Shown here: positions 18,107 to 26,556 of the stretch, piece after piece
How positions within the stretch are numbered: the first letter of the stretch is position 1
How the letters are laid out: each line of letters opens with the position of its first letter
Origin: Paracrocinitomix mangrovi
GTDB taxonomy: Bacteria; Bacteroidota; Bacteroidia; Flavobacteriales_D; Crocinitomicaceae
Reading direction: 5' to 3'
DNA: 64,000 nucleotides
NCBI RefSeq assembly: GCF_019740355.2
Contig: NZ_CP091819.1
Location: forward strand, 3,782,001-3,846,000
Notes under the pieces: model-generated
The model's database searches: none
Told to the model about the DNA's origin: nothing
What the model saw: the letters and a program-made list of their open reading frames with translations, nothing else
Position numbers and translations under genes: made by a program

Positions 18107-18544
18107 ATGTTTAGACGAAAAAAATTACTCCTTTCAATAGCAGTGTTGATATCTTTTAATGGGAATTCACAAAAAGAAGACACCTTAGATTGTCATATTT
18201 TTTATACCGATTCATTATCTAATAAAATTATTTATTCTTCCACAGAAAAAAAACCTGTTCCGTTGATTGGAAATGACGGATTATTTGAATCATTTCGTGA
18301 AAATTTAAATTTTGACCAAGATTTGTTGAGAGAAATGGGGGTAGGCGACTTGAAAGCAGTAATAAGACTTTATATTAATGAAAAAGGTGAAGTATTTGAA
18401 TCATCTATTGAAAAAGAAATAGAGGGTACGAATATTGCCAGACAAATGATAGAAATAGGAAAAGAGATAATGTGGAGTCCTGGTATGTGCAATAACATTG
18501 CGGTATCAACTTTTATAATAATTCCACTAGAATTGAATCTATAA
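18107..18544 (+). CDS. Secreted protein with TonB C-terminal-like domain
   Basis: The 145-residue product has a signal peptide (ends NGNSQ). The C-terminal half, AVIRLYINEKGEVFESSIEK through MWSPGMCNNIAVSTFIIIPL, follows the pattern of the TonB C-terminal fold found in many small Bacteroidota proteins: a strand, an 'EKGEV' turn, a helix, then 'W.PG......' and a final strand. There is no N-terminal transmembrane anchor with a proline-rich linker, so it is not a working energy transducer. Such proteins often lie in toxin islands; the role is unknown. The 250 bp after it contain nothing I can identify. Confidence 0.6.
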   Translation: MFRRKKLLLSIAVLISFNGNSQKEDTLDCHIFYTDSLSNKIIYSSTEKKPVPLIGNDGLFESFRENLNFDQDLLREMGVGDLKAVIRLYINEKGEVFESSIEKEIEGTNIARQMIEIGKEIMWSPGMCNNIAVSTFIIIPLELNL

Positions 18545-18795
18545 AATTGCAAATTAATCTAAAAATTAATTTCCCATTGAGGAATTTCACTTTTAAACCA
18601 ATCAAATTCAGGTTTTGTGAAATTAATGCAAAGGTAATTCAAACATTCGAAATTATGGTTGTGATTTAATTGAACTATTATTTCTTAAAAAGCCAATAAT
18701 CCAGATTAAACACAAACTGTTGATTTTATCCATTTAAAATTACTTTGGTGGAAATCAAATCATGTTTTTAAATTAGACAATTTATTTTTCCTTCT

Positions 18796-19305
18796 CTAAT
18801 ACTTTATACTCTTAATATTAATGATTTTAGTACTGCTACAAAAAGTTGCGAAAACATTATTTTGACCGACCAAAGTAATGTTTTTTGGAGCTGGAATAGC
18901 CTTTGAATATTTATAGGAGCAGGAAATTTTTAACCAGTAAATTGTTGAATTATCTGAACCATTAAAAGAGTTTCCTTTATGAAATAATGTTCTTTTTAAT
19001 TTATCAGGGAGGTTTACATAAAAATTTTCAATTTGCTCACTACAATCATCTTTTTTCATTTCTTCAATAGTTAAAGATTTTCCTTCAGACAATTTGATAA
19101 ACTTTTGAAAGTCATTTTGATTCCCTAGTAATACTGGGGATGAAATGAACCTTGCGTTTAAAGGTACTATCAAGTAACCCTCGATTTGCTCATACTTTTC
19201 TTTTTGACAATTTTGATAAAGAAAAGTATAAGAAACATTGATCATACCCAATAGAAATATTAATGTTAGAAACATTATATTTTTTAAAATTGATTTAATT
19301 TCCAC
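18796..19305 (-). CDS. Membrane-anchored protein of unknown function
   Basis: The 169-residue product has one N-terminal hydrophobic segment (about residues 9-30) that could be a signal anchor. A soluble domain with four or five cysteines follows, two of them near the C-terminus. No family is recognised. Its start overlaps the end of the upstream minus-strand fragment (19295-19588) by 11 bp, so the two were probably co-transcribed. As second gene after a truncated effector-like fragment it could be an immunity protein; this is inference. Confidence 0.5.
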   Translation of the reverse strand: MEIKSILKNIMFLTLIFLLGMINVSYTFLYQNCQKEKYEQIEGYLIVPLNARFISSPVLLGNQNDFQKFIKLSEGKSLTIEEMKKDDCSEQIENFYVNLPDKLKRTLFHKGNSFNGSDNSTIYWLKISCSYKYSKAIPAPKNITLVGQNNVFATFCSSTKIINIKSIKY

Positions 19306-19588
19306 TTTCGACTTTTATTTTTTGCGGAGTTCCCATTTTATTGTTGTTAGTTTCCTCAGTTAATGTTGTAGTCATTTCAGGATCTCTTGGATCTGGAGCT
19401 GCTGTTCCAGTTGTTTCAAAACCAGGTTTATCTACATAATAATTCAATGAATATGTTCCTGATTCAAGGCTGCCACACAAGCTAGCTACATCAATGTAAT
19501 GTTGTGTTACAAATTTAGATAATCCCCTTGGGTTGGTGGTGCCTGAATATAAAGATAAACAAGTTTTCCAAGCTGCGAAGCAGTACAA
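19295..19588 (-). pseudogene. 5'-truncated fragment starting at palindrome copy 2
   Basis: The frame opens inside the palindrome at 19568-19604, directly after an in-frame TAG. From there it reads as plausible protein (NPRGLSKFVTQHYIDVASLC, then YYVDKPGF and a Pro/Asp/Thr-rich tail). There is no credible start, so I read it as the 3' end of a gene interrupted by or joined to the palindrome. The downstream gene overlaps it by 11 bp. No family is recognised. Confidence 0.5.
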
Positions 19589-19604
19589 CTACTTCGCAGC
19601 TTGG
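19568..19604. repeat. Palindrome with 13-bp perfect arms (copy 2)
   Basis: The arms CCAAGCTGCGAAG and CTTCGCAGCTTGG are perfectly complementary around an 11-nt centre. On the minus strand the centre reads AGTAGTTGTACTGCT, the same 15-nt core as the palindrome at 17799-17821. It separates a 5'-truncated minus-strand fragment from a plus-strand frame that runs from the palindrome to 19711 and itself has no start. The plus-strand frame may be a further gene remnant leading into the gene at 19694. Confidence 0.7.
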
Positions 19605-19693
19605 GATGAAGCACCCATCAATACAACCTCGGAAAGTAATAAACCACCTGAAAATCCAGAACAAAACTCAAATTCAATTATTATATTAAAGGA

Positions 19694-20089
19694 ATGGTAC
19701 TGTATCTAATTATACTATTAAGCTTCCAATTACAATCGGAATCTATTGAAAACATAATGAATAATGATAGTTTGGATTATGAGGTCTTCAAAATCAAAGG
19801 GGATGATAGTTCAGAAGTAGATGTCGTCAGTTCATCACAACATATTATAAAAATGGACATTCTAAAATCAGATAGTCTTAAATTGGCTAATATGAGTTAT
19901 ACCAAATGGGAAAGTTATCTTAAAAATAACCAAACTTCTTGGAACGCTAATCTTATCCTTTATTGGCTGTATAAAAAAGATGGAGTTTGGTTTTTCTATG
20001 ATGGAGTTAAGTCAAATTGGTACCAGAACCAAATGAAAGGGGAAGTTGAAGATTGGTTATTTTTTTTAAGGAAGTTAAAAATTGAATAA
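19694..20089 (+). CDS. Small protein of unknown function, possible immunity protein
   Basis: The 131-residue product starts with a short hydrophobic stretch that could be a weak signal peptide. The body is polar with a Trp/Tyr-rich C-terminal part (WNANLILYWLYKKDGVWFFY). It overlaps by 18 bp the end of a start-less upstream frame that begins at palindrome copy 2. That arrangement is what one expects of an effector remnant followed by its immunity gene, but nothing in the sequence proves this. No family is recognised. Confidence 0.45.
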   Translation: MVLYLIILLSFQLQSESIENIMNNDSLDYEVFKIKGDDSSEVDVVSSSQHIIKMDILKSDSLKLANMSYTKWESYLKNNQTSWNANLILYWLYKKDGVWFFYDGVKSNWYQNQMKGEVEDWLFFLRKLKIE

Positions 20090-20178
20090 GTAAGCAGATG
20101 AGATTTTTTATCTTTTGAAAATTTGAATAACGATACATTCTGACAGCCACTTCATAGCTGGAGGATGGAAACAAATTG

Positions 20179-20608
20179 TTAAGGTTTTATCAATGAATGA
20201 TAATATAATGCAGAATCTGATTGTAATTTCAGTCGCTTTAAATCTGTCTCGTTTAATTTGTTTAATCTACGATAATAGTATTTACTTCGTTCTTTGATAT
20301 AATTCTGCAGTTGAATTATGTAGTTATATGAGATAATAAAAGAGGGGTGGGATGAGTCCCAGTCTTGATTTGGTACAATTCTATTTATTTTTTTCACTTT
20401 TGGATCCAGAACGTATGAAATCTTTCCACCTTTCATGAGATGGGTAGGACTGTTAAAGCTTTCTAAACCATTGTCAATAAAATTTTGACTAAATTCATTG
20501 TATTTGTGGCATACATAGGCTGATTTATTACATGAGTAAAACATTAATGTAGCTAATAAAATATTTACAGTAATAATTTTTTTTCGGTTGAACTTTAATT
20601 TTTAGCAT
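20179..20608 (-). pseudogene. Lipoprotein gene with frameshift directly after its start
   Basis: From 20544 inwards the frame encodes a polar protein of about 120 residues. Extending it upstream gives an excellent lipoprotein signal (FNRKKIITVNILLATLMFYS, then the lipid Cys), but no ATG, GTG or TTG exists in that frame. An ATG with a purine-rich ribosome-binding region lies at 20608-20606 in another frame. Removing one A from the run of five at 20599-20603 joins it to the signal peptide as MLKLKFNRKK. So the gene is either broken by a one-base insertion, slips at the run, or carries a sequencing error. The function is unknown. Confidence 0.65.
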
Positions 20609-20660
20609 TCTTTCTTTCCTTTCTTTTGGCTTTTCTTCTTTTTTTTTCTTTTCTCCAAAA

Positions 20661-22097
20661 TCAACTCTCCTCTCCCACAAACTCTTCGGAAAAATTCACC
20701 AAATAAACTTTTTCACTGGCTCTTGTAATAGCCGTATACAACCAGCGCATGTATTCTTCGCTCCACATGTCATCTGTAAAATATCCCTGATCTATAAATA
20801 CAACAGGCCATTGTCCACCTTGTGATTTATGCACAGTAACGGCATATCCAAATTTTACTTGTAAAGCTTGAAAATAGGGGTTTTCCATTACTTTTTTATT
20901 GCGCATTCTCTTGTTACGCTCGTAAGGATATTCTTCTGAAGCGATCCGATAAAAAAGTTCTTTTAACTGATCTCTGGGAACATTGGCACTTTCTGTATGA
21001 ATGGCCTTTGTCATTATTTTTAGCTCCTGTTCTTCCATGTTGGGATAATCCAGAAAATTAGCCAGTACCTGAACAAATTCCCATCCAAAAACTTCTTCTC
21101 TTTTGACAATTTTATTCACTTTGATGAGCTCACCATTGGCTACAAATCCAGCTTCTGACTTAGGGTCCAACCAAAAATAATTGTTGTGAACCACCATCAA
21201 TACATCTCCTGCATTTATATCATCTTCTTGCCATAAAATACGCAGTCTTATTTGCTGATTGAATTGATTAGCTCTTTTATTCGATCGGGTGACAATCATT
21301 ACGTTTTCTTGTCCATAATTGTCAAATGCCCATTCAATGGTTTCTTGTAGTTCATATCCATTTAAGGCAATGGCGTCCTTTTTATTGGTGTTCAGTCTTG
21401 GAACTTCTCCCGTAAATTCTCTCAACTGTAGCGAAATGTCCAAAACACCTGATTGAGAAGTTTGTCTTACAACATCTTTTAATTCAGAAGTAATGATGTC
21501 AAAAGAGTATTGTTGTTGCAAAAATTTCGGATCTAGTGCCGGACTTGTATCCATTCCAACAGGAGGTAACTGTCCTTTATCTCCAACAAATATTAATTTA
21601 CAGTTGTCTGCTGAATAAACGTATTCAAATAAATCCTCTAAAAGATCTCTTGGTGAAAAAGAGTTGGGATCTGTAATACCTGAAAATGTTGAAACCATTG
21701 AGGCTTCATCTACTATAAAAATGGTGTTGGTTCTCTTGTTTTGACCCAATTTAAAATGCGGATTCCCATCTCCAGCCGAATTAATAAAGTAAATAGATCG
21801 GTGAATAGTATGTGCTCTTTTGCCACTATAATTGGATAATACTTTGGCTGCTCTTCCGGTTGGAGCCATTAAATACGACTTAATTTTAAAATCACTTAAG
21901 GTATTTACAAAGGTTGAAATCAAGGTGGTTTTACCGGTTCCGGCGAATCCACTCAACAAAAAAACTTCGAATTGTTTGTCAGAAGTAATGAAATCTGTAA
22001 GCCGATCTATGGCCACATTTTGATCATTTGTTGGATCTACCGTTAAATTTTTGGCAAATTGTTGTCGAAAAGAGAGTTTGTCTAGCTTATTTTTCAA
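20661..22097 (-). CDS. ATP-dependent helicase, RecD2/Pif1-like (AAA_30 with UvrD C-terminal part)
   Basis: This is a superfamily 1B DNA helicase. It has Walker A LLSGFAGTGKTTL near residue 50, Walker B FIVDEASMV, FVGDKGQLPPVG (motif III), a VTRSNKRANQFN segment, and the C-terminal pair YAVTVHKSQGGQWP and WLYTAITRASEKVYLV. At 478 residues it is the compact form found in Bacteroidota, without the long N-terminal domain of RecD. The most family-like start is the TTG at 22097 (reading MKNKLDKLSFRQ); a GTG at 22154 adds 19 residues that look non-conserved. It likely acts in DNA repair or fork maintenance. Confidence 0.88.
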   Translation of the reverse strand: MKNKLDKLSFRQQFAKNLTVDPTNDQNVAIDRLTDFITSDKQFEVFLLSGFAGTGKTTLISTFVNTLSDFKIKSYLMAPTGRAAKVLSNYSGKRAHTIHRSIYFINSAGDGNPHFKLGQNKRTNTIFIVDEASMVSTFSGITDPNSFSPRDLLEDLFEYVYSADNCKLIFVGDKGQLPPVGMDTSPALDPKFLQQQYSFDIITSELKDVVRQTSQSGVLDISLQLREFTGEVPRLNTNKKDAIALNGYELQETIEWAFDNYGQENVMIVTRSNKRANQFNQQIRLRILWQEDDINAGDVLMVVHNNYFWLDPKSEAGFVANGELIKVNKIVKREEVFGWEFVQVLANFLDYPNMEEQELKIMTKAIHTESANVPRDQLKELFYRIASEEYPYERNKRMRNKKVMENPYFQALQVKFGYAVTVHKSQGGQWPVVFIDQGYFTDDMWSEEYMRWLYTAITRASEKVYLVNFSEEFVGEES

Positions 22098-22208
22098 GGT
22101 TGTACGGATCGTTGATTTAAATATGTAAAAAATATATTGACTGACAGAAAGCACATAAAAAAAAATTGTAGTTTTGTTCGGAAAGTTAAATGCTAATAAA
22201 TCTAAAGA

Positions 22209-23180
22209 ATGAGCGGACTTGATATAGTAGATGACGTTTTTTACATGTTCAAACGTTACTTTTTCCCTACACTGTTTTTTACAATAGGGTTGTATGGTCT
22301 TATTGAAGGAATGACGGCCGAAACATTAATGTTGAGCAATGGTGAACCGGTAATCGTAGATGGTCAACCGGTTGTAATTGAACAAAGTAACTTGTTTAAG
22401 TATGGTTCATTACTAGTGTTAGTAGGATCAATTGTTTGGTTCTTATACTTGTTAGGATTGATCAAATCTATGATAGGATATGTGATCATGGGAGTTATGT
22501 TGATCGGTGCTGTTTATGTATTAATGCAAGATTACAAAGTAGTTGATAAGCAAGTAACTTATAACAACATGTATGATGAGCGTGATTTAGAGATCAAAAC
22601 ACGTATCATGGATATAAAAGCAGCAGAGTTGGCTTATAAAGATGCCAATGGAACATATACAAACAGCTTTGAGGATCTGTCTAACTTCGTTAAGACTGGT
22701 ACAACAATGGAGATCAAAAAAGACGGAGCTGTTCCTGAAAGAAAAATCACTACTGAAGAAAGAGATATTATTTACGGAGACAATCGTCCTATCGATAAAT
22801 TGATGACAGAGCAAGAAGCTGCAATTATCGCTAAGATGAATGGTGGAAAAATTGATGATGGAAATGGGAATTGGAATACATTTATTAGAGATACCAACTA
22901 CGTTTCTGTAATGCAGGCAATCTTCAACTCTGAAAGATTCTTAGATAGTAGAAGTAAAATTGGAGGACAAATTGCTTTCCACCCAGATTCAATGCAATAT
23001 GTGCCTTTTACTAGAGAATTAACTATTCTGGATACAGGTTCAGTAACTAAAATTGATATCGTAGTGCCTACATTGTTTATCTCAATGACACACCCTATGG
23101 CTAACAAAGAAGGTGAATTCATTGAGTATACAGTTGGTTCATTATCTGACAACCACTTGAGAGATAGTTGGAGCGATTAG
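22209..23180 (+). CDS. Membrane protein of unknown function
   Basis: The 323-residue protein has three hydrophobic segments: one at residues 17-34 and a pair within about 64-107 (LLVLVGSIVWFLYLLGLI and YVIMGVMLIGAVYVLM). A soluble domain of about 215 residues follows, beginning with a helix (RIMDIKAAELAYKDANGTYT) that looks like the start of a type IV pilin-like periplasmic helix-strand unit. A TAGTTTTG box lies at 22169-22176, about 33 nt before the ATG. It is followed by the DUF3822 gene after 14 bp and is probably in one transcript with DUF3822 and rsmD. The function is unknown. Confidence 0.7.
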   Translation: MSGLDIVDDVFYMFKRYFFPTLFFTIGLYGLIEGMTAETLMLSNGEPVIVDGQPVVIEQSNLFKYGSLLVLVGSIVWFLYLLGLIKSMIGYVIMGVMLIGAVYVLMQDYKVVDKQVTYNNMYDERDLEIKTRIMDIKAAELAYKDANGTYTNSFEDLSNFVKTGTTMEIKKDGAVPERKITTEERDIIYGDNRPIDKLMTEQEAAIIAKMNGGKIDDGNGNWNTFIRDTNYVSVMQAIFNSERFLDSRSKIGGQIAFHPDSMQYVPFTRELTILDTGSVTKIDIVVPTLFISMTHPMANKEGEFIEYTVGSLSDNHLRDSWSD

Positions 23181-23194
23181 TCTCATTTTAGCTT

Positions 23195-23959
23195 ATGGCA
23201 ATTAGAAAAGAGGATGCTTATCAACATGCTTTATGCATGGATTTTCAAGAAGATAAGTTCTCCTATGCTATTCTTGATACTTCATCTAAAAAGATTGTAG
23301 CTGAACAAACTCACACTGTAGATAATTATAGTCGTGACGGTATTTCACCTATGTTAGGTGAAGAATTGTTTGGCTTTGATTTTGGGTCTTTTATTGCTAC
23401 TGCAGGTGGAGATAGAAATACACTAATTCCGGTAGATCTTTTCAATAATTCAAAGGCAGATGAGATCTTTAAACTGAATTATTCTGATCCAATTGATAAT
23501 CTTGATTACAACAGAATTCCTGAATTAGGAATTGTCAACATTTATGAGATGCCTTTATGGATCAAGTCTATGTTAGTAATCAAGTTTCCGAGAGTAAAAA
23601 TTGTGCATCCTTCTACTGTATTGCTAAAAGGTGTTTTTGACCGCGACAATTGGAGAGGTAGAATTCATATCTATGTAAATCAGGGGAGTTTTTATCTTTT
23701 GATTACAGAAAAAAATAAGTTGCAATACTTCAACCGTTTTGACAGAACCAATTTGGCTGATATGATTTACCACACACTTTTTGTATTAGAACAAAAAGAG
23801 ATGGATCCGGCCAAGATGAACGTTTCAGTTTATGGGGTTCCCGCAAACTGGGAGTCAAAAGCTGAGTTTCAAACTTATTTCAAAAATCCAATAGAAGTCT
23901 CAGAATCATCTGAATTGGGGCAACACTTTATTTTGACTAATCAGCTGCTTTGCGTATAG
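23195..23959 (+). CDS. DUF3822 family protein
   Basis: The 254-residue protein matches the DUF3822 family that is almost always found beside rsmD in Bacteroidota. The N-terminal half contains an actin/ASKHA-like opening (CMDFQEDKFSYAILD), and the C-terminal half has IHIYVNQGSFYLLITEKNKL and a VYGVPANW segment, resembling the FtsA/PilM-like fold. No complete ATP-binding signature is evident. Its last 10 bp overlap rsmD, which points to translational coupling. The biochemical role is not known to me. Confidence 0.8.
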   Translation: MAIRKEDAYQHALCMDFQEDKFSYAILDTSSKKIVAEQTHTVDNYSRDGISPMLGEELFGFDFGSFIATAGGDRNTLIPVDLFNNSKADEIFKLNYSDPIDNLDYNRIPELGIVNIYEMPLWIKSMLVIKFPRVKIVHPSTVLLKGVFDRDNWRGRIHIYVNQGSFYLLITEKNKLQYFNRFDRTNLADMIYHTLFVLEQKEMDPAKMNVSVYGVPANWESKAEFQTYFKNPIEVSESSELGQHFILTNQLLCV

Positions 23960-24480
23960 TTAGCGGAAAATATAAAGGAAGAAGGATTGATCCGCCTAAA
24001 AAATTCCCATCACGTCCAACAACTGATATGGCCAAAGAAGGGCTATTTAATATCCTTACTAATCAAATTGATTGGGAAGATGTTAAGGTATTAGATTTGT
24101 TTGCAGGTACAGGTAATGTAAGTGTGGAGTTTTTATCCAGGGGCGCAAAATCTGTTTTAAGCGTAGATAAACATCCTATTTGCATCAAACATCTAAATGC
24201 TTTACAAGAAACTTTTGCAGATGAAAACTGGATGATTCTTAGAAAAGATGTATTTCAGCTAATAGATAATGCGCAACAGAAGTTTGACCTTATTTTTGCA
24301 GATCCGCCTTTTAATTTGAAGGGATTAAATCAGCTTCCGGATTTGATTTTGAAAAGTGGTTTGTTAGATCAGGGAGGCATTATAGTTATAGAACATGGTC
24401 AAGAAGTTAGCTTTGAAGAACATCCTAATTTGACAGATTCCAGAAAGTATGGAGGAGTTTTCTTCAGTTTTTTTAGTTGA
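23950..24480 (+). CDS. rsmD: 16S rRNA (guanine(966)-N(2))-methyltransferase RsmD
   Basis: This is a SAM-dependent methyltransferase that modifies G966 of 16S rRNA during 30S assembly. Typical motifs are MRIVSGKYKGRRI at the N-terminus, RPTTDMAKEGLFNIL, the SAM-binding VLDLFAGTGNVSVE and the catalytic ADPPF near residue 118. The length of 176 residues is normal. The start is a TTG at 23950, overlapping the DUF3822 gene by 10 bp; this start is fixed by the conserved first residues. It is followed after 88 bp by coaD, a common neighbour in many bacteria. Confidence 0.93.
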   Translation: MRIVSGKYKGRRIDPPKKFPSRPTTDMAKEGLFNILTNQIDWEDVKVLDLFAGTGNVSVEFLSRGAKSVLSVDKHPICIKHLNALQETFADENWMILRKDVFQLIDNAQQKFDLIFADPPFNLKGLNQLPDLILKSGLLDQGGIIVIEHGQEVSFEEHPNLTDSRKYGGVFFSFFS

Positions 24481-24568
24481 TAAGACTTTTACCTATTAAG
24501 CTTAACTTCCTTAAAATCTCGTAATTTTGAATAAAATTAGCCATTTAATTGGCGTTAAATGAATTATT

Positions 24569-25033
24569 GTGGAACGAATTGGTGTATTTCCCGGGTCATT
24601 TGATCCATTTACTAAAGGACATGAAGATATCGTAAGAAGATTTATTCCTTTGTTTGATAAGATCATTATTGCTATTGGTGAAAACAGTAGTAAAAAGTAT
24701 ATGTTCTCTTTAGAAAGTAGGGAAAAACATATCAAAGCGCTTTTTGCAGATGCACCAATAGTTGAGGTTGAAATCTATCATAAATTGACGGTAGAGTTTT
24801 GTAAAGAAAAAAAGGCCCAGTATTTGCTTAGAGGTATTAGAAATGCAACAGACGCAGATTATGAGAGGTCAATTGCTCAAATGAATTTTGACATTTCGGG
24901 TATTGAGACTTTGTTTTTAATGTGTGATCCATCTTTGGCCCCAATTAATTCATCAATCGTTAGAGAAATTAAAAAGAACAATGGAGACATTTCTCCTTTT
25001 GTAACTAATGATGAGCTCTTGATTATAAATTAA
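24569..25033 (+). CDS. coaD: Phosphopantetheine adenylyltransferase
   Basis: CoaD transfers AMP from ATP to 4'-phosphopantetheine, the penultimate step of coenzyme A synthesis. The nucleotidyltransferase motifs are GVFPGSFDPFTKGHEDIV (GSFDP...GH), LLRGIRNATDADYE and SSIVREI near residue 130. At 154 residues it is of usual size. The start is GTG at 24569, set by the universal short N-terminus before FPGSFDP. A TAATTTTG box at 24522-24529 could be its -7 promoter element, although no clear -33 box precedes it. Confidence 0.96.
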   Translation: MERIGVFPGSFDPFTKGHEDIVRRFIPLFDKIIIAIGENSSKKYMFSLESREKHIKALFADAPIVEVEIYHKLTVEFCKEKKAQYLLRGIRNATDADYERSIAQMNFDISGIETLFLMCDPSLAPINSSIVREIKKNNGDISPFVTNDELLIIN

Positions 25034-25066
25034 AACCAAGAAGCTGAATAAACAGACCGAAACAAA

Positions 25067-26512
25067 ATGTACAGATTTTTAACAGCCATATCAGCCTTAA
25101 TCATTGTTGTTAATAGCAATGCACAAGACTACCAAATTGAGGGTTTTGCACCTGATTTTGTTGGAGAGAAAGTTACACTGTATACTTATCAGGATTACAT
25201 AACAATGGAAAAAATCAAATTGGCAGAAGGAGAAGTGAGTCCTGCTGATAGTTTGTTTCATCTTGATTTAAATATCGGTACAACTATTAAAGGTTTGATA
25301 GAAGTTGGTAGAACAGAGGCGCCCATTTATTTAGCACCTAAATCTTCCTATGCAGTATATTTTCCAAAACCCGAGGAGCAAGTTATAAGCTTTCAAAATT
25401 CAAGAACAGATATCATGTTTTTTGGTTTGGATTCTACGGATATAAACTACAGAATTCTGCAATATCATATGTGGTTTGATGAGTTTGTTGCTTACAATGA
25501 ATCAGCCATTGCCAGAGGACAGTTTTTAGCTTATTTGGATACTTTTAGTATTTATGCTGCAGATGCATATAAAGATGTTGAGGATGAATATTTTATTACT
25601 TATGTGAGATACAATATTGCCGAGCTTCAGCAAACTGTCGGAGGATCTAGTAGATCAAATCTTAGACTGAATACTTTTTTAACCTATTTACAACCATTTC
25701 CTGTGTACTATGAAAATGATCAGTACATGAAGTTTTTTAAAGGCTTTTATTCAAGAAGATTTGCTGATTTCCCACCATTGATTGAGGATAAAGTGAACGA
25801 GGCAATCGCTGAAGCTAGTCCTACACATTTAATGCAAGCTTTAAAACAAGATTTGTTTTTGAGTAACCCTGAAGTGAGGGAATTAGTGATGGTGGATAAA
25901 TTGGGTAAGCAATTCTATGAAAGACCTGATCAAAAAAGAAACATTTTAATCATTTTAGATTCAGTAATTGAACATGCGAAGTATCCTGTTAATTCGACTA
26001 TTGCTGCTAATGTGCAAAATTTCATTACCAATTTAGAACCGGGATTTCCTGCTCCATATATTTCACTAAAGCCGATTGATGCTGAAGAGGAAAACATAAC
26101 CTGGCGCAAGTATGAAGGTAAGTTTGTGTACTTCAATTTCTTTGAAACATGGAATGATCAAGCCAAAGTGGATATGAAAATCATTCAGGGCTTAAAAACG
26201 AAATATGGTGATTACATTTCTTTTTTAACAGTTTGTACCAACGAGAAAAAGGCTGATTTTGATGCTTATTTAAAAGCAAATCCAGAGTTTGACTGGGATA
26301 TTGTATACATTGGAAAGGATTCAGAATTGAAAAGTGATTTTAGAGTGACAAACGTTCCGGCCTATTATTTAATTGATCAGTCAGGATTTATAGCTATGGC
26401 TCCGGCACCAACACCTTCGCCAGATGCTGAGTATGAATCTATTGACCAAACATTTTTCTTTATCAAAAAGGCTCTAATGCCTAAAGATGGAAAACGTGTA
26501 GGAGAACCTTAA
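25067..26512 (+). CDS. Secreted thioredoxin-fold (TlpA-like) protein lacking the CxxC site
   Basis: The 481-residue protein has a signal peptide (ends NSNAQ). A long N-terminal region resembles the DUF4369-type and helical parts that precede TlpA domains in Bacteroidota. A C-terminal thioredoxin-like domain starts around residue 340 (GKFVYFNFFETWNDQAKVDM) and includes the cis-proline segment VTNVPAYYLIDQSG. The active-site motif WCxxC is replaced by TWNDQ, so it cannot act as a thiol oxidoreductase. The thioredoxin fold may be used for binding instead. It is 33 bp downstream of coaD. The function is unknown. Confidence 0.75.
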   Translation: MYRFLTAISALIIVVNSNAQDYQIEGFAPDFVGEKVTLYTYQDYITMEKIKLAEGEVSPADSLFHLDLNIGTTIKGLIEVGRTEAPIYLAPKSSYAVYFPKPEEQVISFQNSRTDIMFFGLDSTDINYRILQYHMWFDEFVAYNESAIARGQFLAYLDTFSIYAADAYKDVEDEYFITYVRYNIAELQQTVGGSSRSNLRLNTFLTYLQPFPVYYENDQYMKFFKGFYSRRFADFPPLIEDKVNEAIAEASPTHLMQALKQDLFLSNPEVRELVMVDKLGKQFYERPDQKRNILIILDSVIEHAKYPVNSTIAANVQNFITNLEPGFPAPYISLKPIDAEEENITWRKYEGKFVYFNFFETWNDQAKVDMKIIQGLKTKYGDYISFLTVCTNEKKADFDAYLKANPEFDWDIVYIGKDSELKSDFRVTNVPAYYLIDQSGFIAMAPAPTPSPDAEYESIDQTFFFIKKALMPKDGKRVGEP

Positions 26513-26556
26513 TATCTCAAAAAAAATTGCAATATTAGAGGAATCAAATCTAGTAC

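Noticed and set aside
20610-20660. Pyrimidine-rich (minus strand purine-rich) tract as a possible lysine-rich small protein
   Set aside because: The Lys/Glu codons follow from the polypurine composition; the stretch is better explained as the leader and ribosome-binding region of the frameshifted lipoprotein gene.
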